From Voacanga thouarsii (Eukaryota > Streptophyta > Magnoliopsida > Gentianales > Apocynaceae): a stretch of 64,000 nt of DNA. This document shows, piece by piece, positions 25,696 to 39,410 of the stretch. The stretch spans positions 1 to 64,000 of the forward strand of contig JANUWF010001684.1 in NCBI GenBank assembly GCA_026120185.1. The letters run 5' to 3'. Each line of letters opens with the position of its first letter. The first letter of the stretch is position 1. A program made the position numbers and the translations under genes. The notes beneath the pieces are model-generated. The model saw only the letters and a program-made list of their open reading frames with translations, was not told the DNA's origin and made no database searches.

Positions 25696-28600
25696 GCATC
25701 ATACGTGGCGTCAGATGGTAAACCATCATCGCAAAACACTGAATGGTTGCCTAATCATGTTTATATAGACGCTCGATATATTAGCACACAATTCTTATCA
25801 AAATATCCTAAGGACCATATCCGTTTTAAACCATGAAGCTTAAACCCCTGCAGTGCAAAATCCAAGTCTTACATTGCAACTCTCAAACAAAATTCATATA
25901 AAAAGAATTTAGTGAAAAAATATATGCAAAATTCATAGTTCCTCATCACTAATAGATAATCTATAACGTAATAGAGATAGAAAACAACAATTTGGTTTTG
26001 CATCTAATTTTTGTATTTTTTTTATTGATTTAGCACATTACTTAAGTTTTCTTTGGCTTTGGATTCTATACAAATCTGTTAATAATTTCATGACATTGTG
26101 CATCATACGTAGGTTTCTGATGGTAAACCACTGTCGCAAAACTCCGAATGGTTGCCCAATCATGTTTATATAGACGCCGGATATACTTAGCACACAATTC
26201 TTATCAAAAGATCCAAAGGACAACGTCCATTTTAAACCATTAAGCTTAAACCCCTGTAGTGCAAAATCCAAGTCTTACATTGCAAGTTTCTCTAACAAAA
26301 TTCATATAAAAAGAATTCAGTGAAAAAATATGTGCAAAATTCATAATTCGTCATCTCTAATTGACAATCTATAACATAATAGAGATAGAAAACAGCAATT
26401 TGGTTTTGCATCTGATTTTAGCATTTTTTATTGATTTAGCACACATTACTTAAGTTTTTTTTGGCTTTGGATTCTGTATAAATCTATTAATACTTTCATG
26501 ACATTGTGCATCATACGTGGGCTTCTGATGGTAAACTAGCTTCGCAAAATACCGAATGGTTGCCCAATCATGTTTATATAGACACCCGATATACTTAGCA
26601 CACAATTCATAGCAAAAGATCCTAAGGACAATGTCCATTTTGAACCATTAAGCTTAAACCACTGCAGTGCAAAGTCCAAGTCTTACACTGCAAGTTTCTC
26701 TAACAAAATTCATATCAAAAGAATTCAGTTAAAAAATATATGCAAAATTCATAATTCCTCATCTCTAATAGACAATCTATAACATAATAGAGATAGAAAA
26801 TAGCAATTTGGGTTTGCATCTAATTTTAGTATTTTTTATTGATTTAGCACATTACTTAAGTTTTTTTTCGCTTTGGATTCTGCACAAATCTGTTAATACT
26901 TTCATGACAATGTGCATCATACGTGGGCCTGTGATGAAAAACCATTGTCGCAAAACACCGAATGGTTACCCAATCATGTTTATATAGACGCTCGATATAC
27001 ATAGCACACAATTCATATCAAAAGATCCTAAGGACAATGTCCATTTTAAACCATTAAGCTTAAACCCCTATAGTGCAAAGTCCAAGTCTTACATTGCAAG
27101 TTTCTCTAACAAAATTCATATCAAAAGAATTCAGTGAAAATATATGTGCAAAATTCATAATTCCTCATCTCTTATAGACAATCTATAACGTAATAGAGAT
27201 ATAAAACCGCAATTTGGTTTTGCATCTAATTTTAGTTTTTTTTTTTTATTGTTTTAGCTCATTACTTAAGTTTTTTTTGGCTTTGGATTCTGTATAAATT
27301 TGTTAATACTTTCATGACATTGTGCATCATACGTGGCTATCGATGGTAAACCATCATCGCAAAGCACTGAATGGTTGCCTAATCATGTTTATACAGACGC
27401 CCGATATACTTAGCACACAATTCTTATCAAAAGATCCTGAGGACAATGTCCATTTTAAACCATTAAGCTTATACCCCTGCAGTGCAAAATCCAAGTCTTA
27501 CATTGCAAGTTTCTCTAACAAAATTCATATCAAAAGAATTCAATGAAAAAATATATGCAAAATTCATAATTCCTCATCTCTAATAGACAATCTATAACAT
27601 AACAGAGATAGAAAACAACAATTTGGTTTTGCATCTGATTTTAGTATTTTTTATTGATTTAGCACATTACTTAAGTTTTTTTTGGCTTTGGATTCTATAT
27701 AATCTGTTAATACTTTCATGACATTGTGCATCATACGTTGGCTTCTGATGGTAAACCATCGTTGCAAAACTCCGAATGGTTGCCCAATCATGTTTATATA
27801 GACGCCCGATATACTTAGCACACAATTCATATCAAAAGATCCTATGGACAATGTCCATTTTAAAACATTAAGCTTAAACCTCTGCAAGTGCAAAATCCAA
27901 GTCTTACATTGCAAGTTTCTCTAACAAAATTCATATCAAAAGAATTCAGTGAAGAAATATATGCAAAATTCATAATTCCTCATCTCTAATAGACAATCTA
28001 TAACATAATAGATATAGAAAACAGCAATTTGGTTTTGCATCTGATTTTAGTATTTTTTATTGATTTAGCACATTACTTAAGTTTTTTTTGACTTTGGATT
28101 CTGTACAAATCTGTTAATACTTTCATGACATTGTGCATCATACGTGGCTTCTGATGGTAAACCATCATCGCAAAACACTGAATGGTTACCTAATCATGTT
28201 TATATAGACGCCCGATATACTTAGCACACAATTCTTATCCAAAGATCCTAAGGACAATGTCCATTTTAAACAATTAAGCTTAAACCCCTGCAGTGCAAAG
28301 ACCTTGTCCTACATTGCAAGTTTCTCTAATAAAATTCAAACCAAAAGAATTTAGTGAAAAAATATTTGAGAAATTCATAATTCCTCATCTCTAATAGACA
28401 ATCTAAAACGTAATAGAGATAGAAAACAGCAATTTGGTTTTGCATCTGATTTTAGTATTTTTTATTGATTTAGCACATTACTTAAGTTTTTTTTTTGCTT
28501 CGGATACTGTGCAAATCTGTTAATTATTTCAAGACATCGTGCATCATACGTGGGCTTCTGATGGTAAACCATCATCGCAAAGCACTGAATGGTTGCCTAA

Positions 28601-30996
28601 TCATGTTTATATAGACGCCCGATATACTTAGCACACAATTCATATCAAAAGATCCCGAGGACAATGTCCATTTTAAACCATTAAGCTTAAACCCTCGCGA
28701 GTGCAAAGACCTTGTCTTACATTGCAAGTTTCACAAATAAAATTCAAATCAAAAGAATTCAGGGAAAAAATATTTGCGAAATTCATAATTCCTCATCTCT
28801 AATAGACAATCTAAAACATAATCGATATAGAAAACCGCAATTTGGTTTTGCATCTAATTTTAGTATTTTTTTTTATTGATTTAGTTCATTACTTAAGTTT
28901 TTTTTTGCTTTGGATTCTGTACAAATATGTTAATACTTTCATGGCATCGTGCATCATACGTGGGCTTCTGATGGTAAACCATCGACGCAAAACATCGAAT
29001 GGTTGCCCATTCATGTTTATATAGACGCCCGATATACTTAGCACACAATTCTTATCAAAATATCCTAAGGACAATGTCCATTTTAAACCATTAAGCTTAA
29101 ACCCCTGCAGTTCAAAATCCAAGTCTTACATTGCAAGTTTCTCTAACAAAATTCATATCAAAAGAATTCAGTGAAAAAATTTATGCAAAATTCATAATTC
29201 CTCATCTGTAATAGACAATCTATAACGTAATAGAGATAGAAAACAGCAATTTGGTTTTGCATCTGATTTTAGTATTTTTTATTGATTTAGCACATTACTT
29301 AAGTTTTTTTTTTTTTGCTTCGGATACTGTACAAATCTGTTAATTATTTCAAGACATCGTGCATCATACGTGGGCTTCTATTGGTAAACCATCGACGCAA
29401 AACACCGAATGGTTGCCCAATCATGTTTGTATAGACGCCCGATATACTTAGCACACAATTCTTATCAAAATATCCTAAGGACAATGTCCATTTTAAACCA
29501 ATAAGCTTAAACCCCTACAGTACAAAGTCCAAGTCTTACATTGCCAGTTTCTCTAACAAAATTCATATCAAAAGAATTCAGTGAAAAAATATATGCAAAA
29601 TTCATAATTCCTCATCTCTAATAGATAATCTATAACATAATATAGATAGAAAACAACAATTTGGTTTTGCATCTGATTTTAGTATTTTTTATTGGTTTAG
29701 CACATTACTTAAGTTCTTTTTTTTTTTTTGCTTAGGATTCTGTACAAATCTGTTAATACTCTCATGACATTGTGCATCATATGTGGCCTTCTGATGGTAA
29801 ACCATCGTCGCAAAACACCGAATGGTTGCCCAATCATGTTTAAATAGACGTCCGATATACTTAGCACATAATTCATACCAAAAGATCCTAAGGACAATGT
29901 CCATTTTAAACCATTAAGCTTAAACCCCGGCAGTGCAAAGTCCAAGTCTTACATTGCCAGTTTCTCTAACAAAATTGAAATCAAAAGAATTCAGTGAAAA
30001 AGTATAAGCAAAATTCATAATTCCTAATCTCTAATAGACAATCTATAACATAATAGAGATAGAAAACAACAATTTGGTTTTGTATTTGATTTTAGTATTT
30101 TTTATTGATTTAGCACATTACTTAAGATTTTTTTTCGCTTTAGAATCTGTACAAATCTGTTAATACTTTCATGACATTGTGCATCATATGTGGGCTTCTA
30201 TTGGTAAACCATCGACGCAAAACACCGAATAGTTGCCCAATCATGTTTATATAGACACCCGATATACTTAGCACACAATTCATATCAAAAGATCCTAAGG
30301 ATAATGTCCATTTTAAACCATTAAGCCTAAACCCCTGCAGTGCAAAGTCCAAGTCTTACATTGCAAGTTTCTCTAACAAAATTCATTTCAAAATAATTCA
30401 GTGAAAAAATATATGCAAAATTCAAAATTCCTCATCTCTAATAGACAATCTATAACGTAATAGAGGTAGAAAACAGCAATTTGGTTTTGCATCTAATTTT
30501 AGTATTTTTTTTTATTGATTTAGAACAATACTTAAGTTTTTTTTGGCTTTGGATTCTGTACAAATCTGTTAATACTTTCATTACAATGTGTATCATACGT
30601 GGGCTTCTGATGGTAAACCATCGTCGCAAAACACCGAATGGTTGTCCAATCATGTTTATTTAGACGCCCAATATACTTAGCACACAATTCATATTAAAAG
30701 ATCCTAAGGACAATGTCCAGTTTAAACCAATAAGCTTAAACCCTTGCAGTACAAAGTCTAAGTCTTACATTGCCAGTTTCTCTAACAAAATTCATATCAA
30801 AAGAATTCAGTGAAAAAATATATGCAAAATTCATAATTCCTCATCTCTAATAGATAATCTATAACATAATAGAGATAGAAAAGAACAATTTGGTTTTGCA
30901 TCTAATTTTAGTATTTTTTATTGATTTAGCACATTACTTAAGTTTTTTTTTGGCTTTGGATTCTGTAAAAATCTGTAAATACTTTCATGACATTGT
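25696..30996. repeat. Family-1 higher-order block 3: 13 units, 5301 bp
   Basis: Phase marks are 25696, 26100, 26508, 26914, 27324, 27728, 28135, 28541, 28951, 29361, 29774, 30181 and 30590. The order is A, B, C, D, E, F, G, H-prime, P, I, J, K, L. The last unit (30590) begins as L. Its end (AATAGATAATC, T9 tract, GGATTCTGTAAAAATCTGTAAATAC) passes directly into the A unit of block 4, so M, N and O are missing. Blocks 2 and 3 share H-prime and P but have independent deletions on their right sides. Confidence 0.85.
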
Positions 30997-31400
30997 GCAT
31001 CATACGTGGCGTCTGATGGTAAACCATCATCGCAAAACACTGAATGGTTGCCTAATCATGTTTATATAGACGCCCGATATATTAGCACACAATTCTTATC
31101 AAAATATCCTAAGGACCATATCCGTTTTAAACCATGAAGCTTAAACCCCTGCAGTGCAAAATCCAAGTCTTACATTGCAACTCTCAAACAAAATTCATAT
31201 AAAAAGAATTTAGTGAAAAAATATATGCAAAATTCATAGTTCCTCATCACTAATAGATAATCTATAACGTAATAGAGATAGAAAACGACAATTTGGTTTT
31301 GCATCTAATTTTTGCATTTTTTTTATTGATTTAGCACATTACTTAAGTTTTCTTTGGCTTTGGATTCTATACAAATCTGTTAATAATTTCATGACATTGT

Positions 31401-31806
31401 GCATCATACGTAGGTTTCTGATGGTAAACCACTGTCGCAAAACTCCGAATGGTTGCCCAATCATGTTTATATAGACGCCGGATATACTTAGCACACAATT
31501 CTTAGCAAAAGATCCTAAGGACAATGTCCATTTTAAACCATTAAGCTTAAACCACTGCAGTGCAAAGTCCAAGTCTTACACTGCAAGTTTCTCTAACAAA
31601 ATTCATATCAAAAGAATTCAGTTAAAAAATATATGCAAAATTCATAATTCCTCATCTCTAATAGACAATCTATAACATAATAGAGATAGAAAATAGCAAT
31701 TTGGGTTTGCATCTAATTTTAGTATTTTTTATTGATTTAGCACATTACTTAAGTTTTTTTTCGCTTTGGATTCTGCACAAATCTGTTAATACTTTCATGA
31801 CAATGT
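31401..31806. repeat. B/C fusion unit
   Basis: The unit begins as B (ACGTAGGTTTCTG, GCCGGATATAC). At 31499-31520 it switches to C (TTAGCAAAAGATCCTAAGG, then CCACTGCAG and CAGTTAAAAAAT). One unit length is lost relative to blocks 1-3. The same B-to-C switch (TTCTTAGCAAAAG) is present at 37786, so the fusion predates the separation of block 4 and the remnant block to its right. Confidence 0.82.
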
Positions 31807-32215
31807 GCATCATACGTGGGCCTGTGATGAAAAACCATTGTCGCAAAACACCGAATGGTTACCCAATCATGTTTATATAGACGCTCGATATACATAGCAC
31901 ACAATTCATATCAAAAGATCCTAAGGACAATGTCCATTTTAAACCATTAAGCTTAAACCCCTATAGTGCAAAGTCCAAGTCTTACATTGCAAGTTTCTCT
32001 AACAAAATTCATATCAAAAGAATTCATTGAAAATATATGTGCAAAATTCATAATTCCTCATCTCTAATAGACAATCTATAACGTAATAGAGATATAAAAC
32101 CGCAATTTGGTTTTGCATCTAATTTTAGTTTTTTTTTTTATTGTTTTAGCTCATTACTTAAGTTTTTTTTGGCTTTGGATTCTGTATAAATTTGTTAATA
32201 CTTTCATGACATTGT

Positions 32216-33028
32216 GCATCATACGTGGCTACTGATGGTAAACCATCATCGCAAAACACTGAATGGTTGCCTAATCATGTTTATACAGACGCCCGATATA
32301 CTTAGCACACAATTCTTATCAAAAGATCCTGAGGACAATGTCCATTTTAAACCATTAAGCTTATACTCCTGCAGTGCAAAATCCAAGTCTTACATTGCAG
32401 GTTTCTCTAACAAAATTCATATCAAAAGAATTCAATGAAAAAATATTTGCAAAATTCATAATTCCTCATCTCTAATAGACAATCTATAACGTAATAGAGA
32501 TATAAAACCGCAATTTGGTTTTGCATCAAATTTTAGTTTTTTTTTTTTATTGTTTTAGCTCATTACTTAAGTTTTTTTTGGCTTTGGATTCTGTATAAAT
32601 TTGTTAATACTTTCATGACATTGTGCATCATACGTGGCTACTGATGGTAAACCATCATCGCAAAGCACTGAATGGTTGCCTAATCTTGTTTATACAGACG
32701 CCCGATATACTTAGCACACAATTCTTATCAAAAGATCCTGAGGACAATGTCCATTTTAAACCATTAAGCTTATACTCCTGCAGTGCAAAATCCAAGTCTT
32801 ACGTTGCAGGTTTCTCTAACAAAATTCATATCAAAAGAATTCAATGAAAAAATATATGCAAAATTCATAATTCCTCATCTCTAATAGACAATCTATAACA
32901 TAACAGAGATAGAAAACAACAATTTGGTTTTGCATCTGATTTTAGTATTTTTTATTGATTTAGCACATTACTTAAGTTTTTTTTGTCTTTGGATTCTGTA
33001 TAATCTGTTAATACTTTCATGACATTGT
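32216..33028. repeat. Tandem duplication of a single E unit
   Basis: Marks at 32216 and 32625 (409 bp apart) are both type E. They share GGCTACTGATGG, TATACAGACG, TATACTCCTGCAG and GCAGGTTTCTC, features that distinguish them from the E units of other blocks. The first ends with a D-type tail (ACGTAATAGAGATATAAAACCGC), giving the boundary of the duplication. The second has the private TCTTGTTTATAC. It is one of the smallest amplification steps visible in the array. Confidence 0.83.
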
Positions 33029-35481
33029 GCATCATACGTTGGCTTCTGATGGTAAACCATCGTTGCAAAACTCCGAATGGTTGCCCAATCATGTTTATAT
33101 AGACGCCCGATATACTTAGCACACAATTCATATCAAAAGATCCTATGGACAATGTCCATTTTAAAACATTAAGCTTAAACCCCTGCAGTGCAAAATCCAA
33201 GTCTTACATTGCAAGTTTCTCTAACAAAATTCATATCAAAAGAATTCAGTGAAAAAATATATGCAAAATTCATAATTCCTCATCTCTAATAGACAATCTA
33301 TAACATAATAGATATAGAAAACAGCAATTTGGTTTTGCATCTGATTTTAGTATTTTTTATTGATTTAGCACATTACTTAAGTTTTTTTTGACTTTGGATT
33401 CTCGTACAAATCATTAATACTTTCATGACATTGTGCATCATACGTGGCTTCTGATGGTAAACCATCATCGCAAAACACTGAATGGTTACCTAATCATGTT
33501 TATATAGACGCCGATATACTTAGCACACAATTCTTATCCAAAGATCCTAAGGACAATGTCCATTTTAAACAATTAAGCTTAAACCCCTGCAGTGCAAAGA
33601 CCTTGTCCTACATTTCAAGTTTCTCTAATAAAATTCAAACCAAAAGAATTTAGTGAAAAAATATTTGCGAAATTCATAATTCCTCATCTCTAATAGACAA
33701 TCTAAAACGTAATAGAGATAGAAAACAGCAATTTGGTTTTGCATCTGATTTTAGTATTTTTTATTAATTTAGCACATTACTTAAGTTTTTTTTTTTTGCT
33801 TCGGATACTGTGCAAATCTGTTAATTATTTCAAGACATCGTGCATCATACGTGGGCTTCTGATGGTAAACCATCATCGCAAAGCACTGAATGGTTGCCTA
33901 ATCATGTTTATATAGACGCCCGATATACTTAGCACACAATTCATATCAAAAGATCCTGAGGACAATGTCCATTTTAAACCATTAAGCTTAAACCCCTGCA
34001 GTGCAAAGACCTTGTCTTACATTGCAAGTTTCACAAATAAAATTCAAATCAAAAGAATTCAGGGAAAAAATATTTGCGAAATTCATAATTCCTCATCTCT
34101 AATAGACAATCTAAAACATAATCGATATAGAAAACGGCAATTTGGTTTTGCATCTAATTTTAGTATTTTTTTTTATTGATTTAGTTCATTACTTAAGTTT
34201 TTTTTTGCTTTGGATTCTGTACAAATATGTTAATACTTTCATGGCATCGTGCATCATACGTGGGCTTCTGATGGTAAACCATCGACGCAAAATACCGAAT
34301 GGTTGCCCATTCATGTTTATATAGACGCCCGATATACTTAGCACACAATTCTTATCAAAATATCCTAAGGACAATGTCCATTTTAAACCATTAAGCTTAA
34401 ACCCCTGCAGTTCAAAATCCAAGTCTTACACTGCAAGTTTCTCTAACAAAATTCATATCAAAAGAATTCAGTGAAAAAATTAATTCAAAATTCATAATTC
34501 CTCATCTGTAATAGACAATCTATAACGTAATAGAGATAGAAAACAGCAATTTGGTTTTGCATCTGATTTTAGTATTTTTTATTGATTTAGCACATTACTT
34601 AAGTTTTTTTTTTTTTGCTTCGGAAACTGTACAAATCTGTTAATTATTTCAAGACATCGTGCATCATACGTGGGCTTCTATTGGTAAACCATCGACGCAA
34701 AACACCGAATGGTTGCCCAATCATGTTTGTATAGACGCCCGATATACTTAGCACACAATTCTTATCAAAATATCCTAAGGACAATGTCCATTTTAAACCA
34801 ATAAGCTTAAACCCCTGCAGTACAAAGTCCAAGTCTTACATTGCCAGTTTCTCTAACAAAATTCATATCAAAAGAATTCAGTGAAAAAATATATGCAAAA
34901 TTCATAATTCCTCATCTCAAATAGATAATCTATAACATAATATAGATAGAAAACAACAATTTGGTTTTGCATCTGATTTTAGTATTTTTTATTGGTTTAG
35001 CACATTACTTAAGTTCTTTTTTTTTTTTTTGCTTAGGATTCTGTACAAATCTGTTAATACTCTCATGACATTGTGCATCATATGTGGCCTTCTGATGGTA
35101 AACCATCGTCGCAAAACACCGAATGGTTGCCCAATCATGTTTAAATAGACGTCTGATATACTTAGCACATAATTCATACCAAAAGATCCTAAGGACAATG
35201 TCCATTTTAAACCATTAAGGTTAAACCCCGGCAGTGCAAAGTCCAAGTCTTACATTGCCAGTTTCTCTAACAAAATTGAAATCAAAAGAATTCAGTGAAA
35301 AAGTATAAGCAAAATTCATAATTCCTAATCTCTAATAGACAATCTATAACATAATAGAGATAGAAAACAACAATTTGGTTTTGTATTTGATTTTAGTATT
35401 TTTTATTGATTTAGCAAATTACTTAAGTTTTTTTTTCACTTTAGATTCTGTACAAATCTGTTAATACTTTCATGACATTGT

Positions 35482-35753
35482 GCATCATATGTGGGCTTCT
35501 ATTGGTAAACCATCGACGCAAAACACCGAATAGTTGCCCAATCATGTTTATATAGACACCCGATATACTTAGCACACAATTCATATCAAAAGATCCTAAG
35601 GATAATGTCCATTTTAAACCATTAAGCCTAAACCCCTGCAGTGCAAAGTCCAAGTCTTACATTGCAAGTTTCTCTAACAAAATTCATATCAATACTTAAG
35701 TTTTTTTTGGCTTTGGATTCTGTACAAATCTGTTAATACTTTCATGACAATGT
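35482..35753. repeat. Truncated K unit (272 bp)
   Basis: Spacing to the next mark is 272 bp. At 35683-35700 the text passes from AATTCATATCAA straight to TACTTAAG. The intervening AAAGAATTCAGTG through GATTTAGCAC (about 136 bp) is missing. The matching K unit at 30181 retains it. The join shares CAA/CAATAC on both sides, so a short-homology deletion is the simplest reading. It is private to block 4. Confidence 0.9.
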
Positions 35754-37381
35754 GCATCATACGTGGGCTTCTGATGGTAAACCATCGTCGCAAAACACCG
35801 AATGGTTGTCCAATCATGTTTATTTAGACGCCCAATATACTTAGCACACAATTCATATTAAAAGATCCAAAGGACAATGTCCAATTTAAACCAATAAGCT
35901 TAAACCCTTGCAGTACAAAGTCTAAGTCTTACATTGCCAGTTTCTCTAACAAAATTCATATCAAAAGAATTCAGTGAAAAAATATATGCAAAATTCATAA
36001 TTCCTCATCTCTAATAGATAATCTATAACATAATAGAGATAGAAAACAACAATTTGGTTTTGCATCTAATTTTAGTATTTTTTATTGATTTAGCACATTA
36101 CTTAAGTTTTTTTTTTCGCTTTGGATTCTGTACAAATCTGTTAATACTTTCAAGACATTGTGCATCATACGTGGGATTCTATTGGTAAACCATCGACGCA
36201 AAACACCGAAAAGTTGCCCAATCATGTTTATATAGACACCCGATATACTTAGCACACAATTCATATCAAAAGATCCTAAGGACAATGTCCATTTTAAACC
36301 ATTAGGCCTAAACCCCGTAGATGCAAAGTCCAAGTCTTACATTGCAAGTTTCTCTAACAAAATTCAAATCAAAAGAATTCAGTGAAAAAGTATAAGCAAA
36401 ATTCATAATTCCTCATCTCTAATAGACAATCTATAACATAATAGAGATAGAAAACAACAATTTGGTTTTGTATTTGATTTTAGTATTTTTTATTGAATTA
36501 GCACATTACTTAAGGTTTTTTTTTTTGCTTTGGATTCTGTACAAATCTGTTAATACTTTCATGACATTGTGCAACATACGTGGGTTTCTATTGGTAAACC
36601 ATCGACGCAAAACACCGAATAGTTGCCCAATCATGTTTATATAGACACCCGATATACTTAGCACACAATTCATATCAAAAGATCCTAAGGATAATGTCCA
36701 TTTTAAACCATTAAGCCTATACCCCTGCAGTGCAAAGTCCAAGTCTTACATTGCAAGTTTCTCTAACAAAATTCAAATCAAAAGAATTCAGTGAAAAAAT
36801 ATATGCAAAATTCATAATTCCTCATCTCTAATAGTCAATCTATAACGTAATAGAGATAGAAAACAACAATTTGGTTTTGCATCTAATTTTAGTATTTTTT
36901 TTATTGATTTAGCACATTACTTTTTTTTTGGCTTTGGATTCTATACAAATCTGTTAACACTTTCATGACATTGTGCATCATACGTGGGCTTCTGATGGTA
37001 AACCATCGTCACAAAACACTGAATGTTTGCCCAATCATGTTTATTTAGACGCCCGATATACTTAGCACACAATTCATATCAAAAGATCCAAAGGACAATG
37101 ACCATTTTAAACCATTAAGCTCAAACCCCTGCAATGCAAAGTCCAAGTCTTACACTGCAAGTTTCTCTAACAAAATTCATCTCAAAAGAATTCAGTGAAA
37201 AAATATATGCAAAATTCATTATTCCTCATCTCTAATAGACAATCTATAACATATTAGAGATAGAAAACTCCATTTTGGTTTTGCATCTGATTTTAGTATT
37301 TTTTTATTGATTTAGCACATTACTTAAGCTTTTTTTGGCTTTGGATTCTGTAAAAATCTGTAAATACTTTCATGACATTGT

Positions 37382-39410
37382 GCATCATACGTGGCGTCTG
37401 ATGGTAAACCATCTTCGCAAAACACTGAATGGTTGCCTAATCATGTTTATATAGACGCCTGATATATTAGCACACAATTCTTATCAAAATATCCTAAGGA
37501 CCATATCCGTTTTAAACCATGAAGCTTAAACCCCTGCAGTGCAAAATCCAAGTCATACATTGCAACTCTCAAACAAAATTCATATAAAAAGAATTTAGTG
37601 AAAAAATATATGCAAAATTCATAGTTCCTCATCACTAATAGATAATCTATAACGTAATAGAGATAGAAAACAACAATTTGGTTTTGCATCTAATTTTTGT
37701 ATTTTTTTTATTGATTTAGCACATTACTTAAGTTTTCTTTGGCTTTGGATTCTATACAAATCTGTTAATAATTTCATGACATTGTGCATCATACGTAGGT
37801 TTCTGATGGTAAACCACTGTCGCAAAACTCCGAATGGTTGCCCAATCATGTTTATATAGACGCCGGATATACTTAGCACACAATTCTTAGCAAAAGATCC
37901 TAAGGACAATGTCCATTTTAAACCATTAAGCTTAAACCACTGCAGTGCAAAATCCAAGTCTTACATTGCAGGTTTCTCTAACAAAATTCATATCAAAAGA
38001 ATTCAATGAAAAAATATATGCAAAATTCATAATTCCTCATCTCTAATAGACAATCTATAACATAACAGAGATAGAAAACAACAATTTGGTTTTGCATCTG
38101 ATTTTAGTATTTTTTATTGATTTAGCACATTACTTAAGTTTTTTTTGGCTTTGGATTCTGTATAATCTGTTAATACTTTCATGACATTGTGCATCATACG
38201 TTGGCTTCTGATGGTAAACCATCGTTGCAAAACTCCGAATGGTTGCCCAATCATGTTTATATAGACGCCCGATATACTTAGCACACAATTCATATCAAAA
38301 GATCCTATGGACAATGTCCATTTTAAAACATTAAGCTTAAACCCCTGCAGTGCAAAATCCAAGTCTTACATTGCAAGTTTCTCTAACAAAATTCATATCA
38401 AAAGAATTCAGTGAAAAAATATATGCAAAATTCATAATTCCTCATCTCTAATAGACAATCTATAACATAATAGATATAGAAAACAGCAATTTGGTTTTGC
38501 ATCTGATTTTAGTATTTTTTATTGATTTAGCACATTACTTAAGTTTTTTTTGACTTTGGATTCTGTACAAATCTGTTAATACTTTCATGACATTGTGCAT
38601 CATACGTGGCTTCTGATGGTAAACCATCATCGCAAAACACTGAATGGTTACCTAATCATGTTTATATAGACGCCCGATATACTTAGCACACAATTCTTAT
38701 CCAAAGATCCTAAGGACAGTGTCCATTTTAAACAATTAAGCTTAAACCCCTGCAGTGCAAAGACCTTGTCTTACATTGCAAGTTTCTCTAATAAAATTCA
38801 AACCAAAAGAATTTAGTGAAAAAATATTTGCGAAATTCATAATTCCTCATCTCTAATAGACAATCTAAAACGTAATAGAGATAGAAAACAGCAATTTGGT
38901 TTTGCATCTGATTTTAGTATTTTTTATTGATTTAGCACATTACTTAAGTTTTTTTTTTTTGCTTCGGATACTGTGCAAATCTGTTATTTATTTCAAGACG
39001 TCGTGCATCATACGTGGGCTTCTGATGGTAAACCATCGACGCAAAACACCGAATGGTTGCCCAATCATGTTTATATAGACGCCCGATATACTTAGCACAC
39101 AATTCTTATCAAAATATCCTAAGGACAATGTCCATTTTAAACCATTAAGCTTAAACCCCCGCAGTGCAAAATCCAAGTCTTACATTGCAAGTATCTCAAA
39201 CAAAATTCATATCAAAAGAATTCAGTGAAAAAATATATGCAAAATTCATAATTCCTCATCTCTAATAGACAATCTATAACATAATAGAGATAGAAAACAA
39301 CAATTTGGTTTTGAATCTGATTTTAGCATTTTTTATTGATTTAGCACATTACTTAAGTTTTTTTTGGCTTTGGATTCTGTACAAATCTGTTAATACTTTC
39401 ATGACATTGT
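37382..39410. repeat. Family-1 block 5 remnant, then transition to family 2
   Basis: Phase marks are 37382 (A), 37786 (B/C/E three-part fusion), 38191 (F), 38597 (G) and 39005 (H). H-prime, P, I and everything after them are absent. The tail of the H unit (39180-39300) and the next unit at 39411 (GGCTTTTGATGG) belong to family 2. This is the boundary between the two HOR families. It lies inside an uninterrupted satellite with no foreign DNA at the join. Confidence 0.8.
37786..38190. repeat. Three-part mosaic unit B/C/E
   Basis: The unit starts as B (ACGTAGG, GCCGGATAT). It switches to C at TTCTTAGCAAAAGATCC, exactly as at 31401. After CCACTGCAGTGC it switches again to an E tail (CATTGCAGGTTTCTC, TTCAATGAAAAAA, ACATAACAGAG) and leads into F. 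The GCAGGTTTC word is otherwise seen in the duplicated E units of block 4 (32216, 32625) and, outside family 1, in the Z units. A second deletion removing the rest of C, all of D and most of E therefore followed the B/C fusion. Confidence 0.8.

Larger units (their letters stand above)
30997..37381. repeat. Family-1 higher-order block 4: 16 marks, 6385 bp
   Basis: Phase marks are 30997, 31401, 31807, 32216, 32625, 33029, 33435, 33842, 34251, 34661, 35075, 35482, 35754, 36162, 36571 and 36975. The order is A, B/C fusion, D, E, E, F, G, H-prime, P, I, J, K (truncated), L, M, N, O. It is the fullest copy because it keeps both the H-prime/P pair and the K-L-M-N-O run. It has lost one unit by B/C fusion, gained an E by tandem duplication, and lost 136 bp at the K/L boundary. 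Confidence 0.85.
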
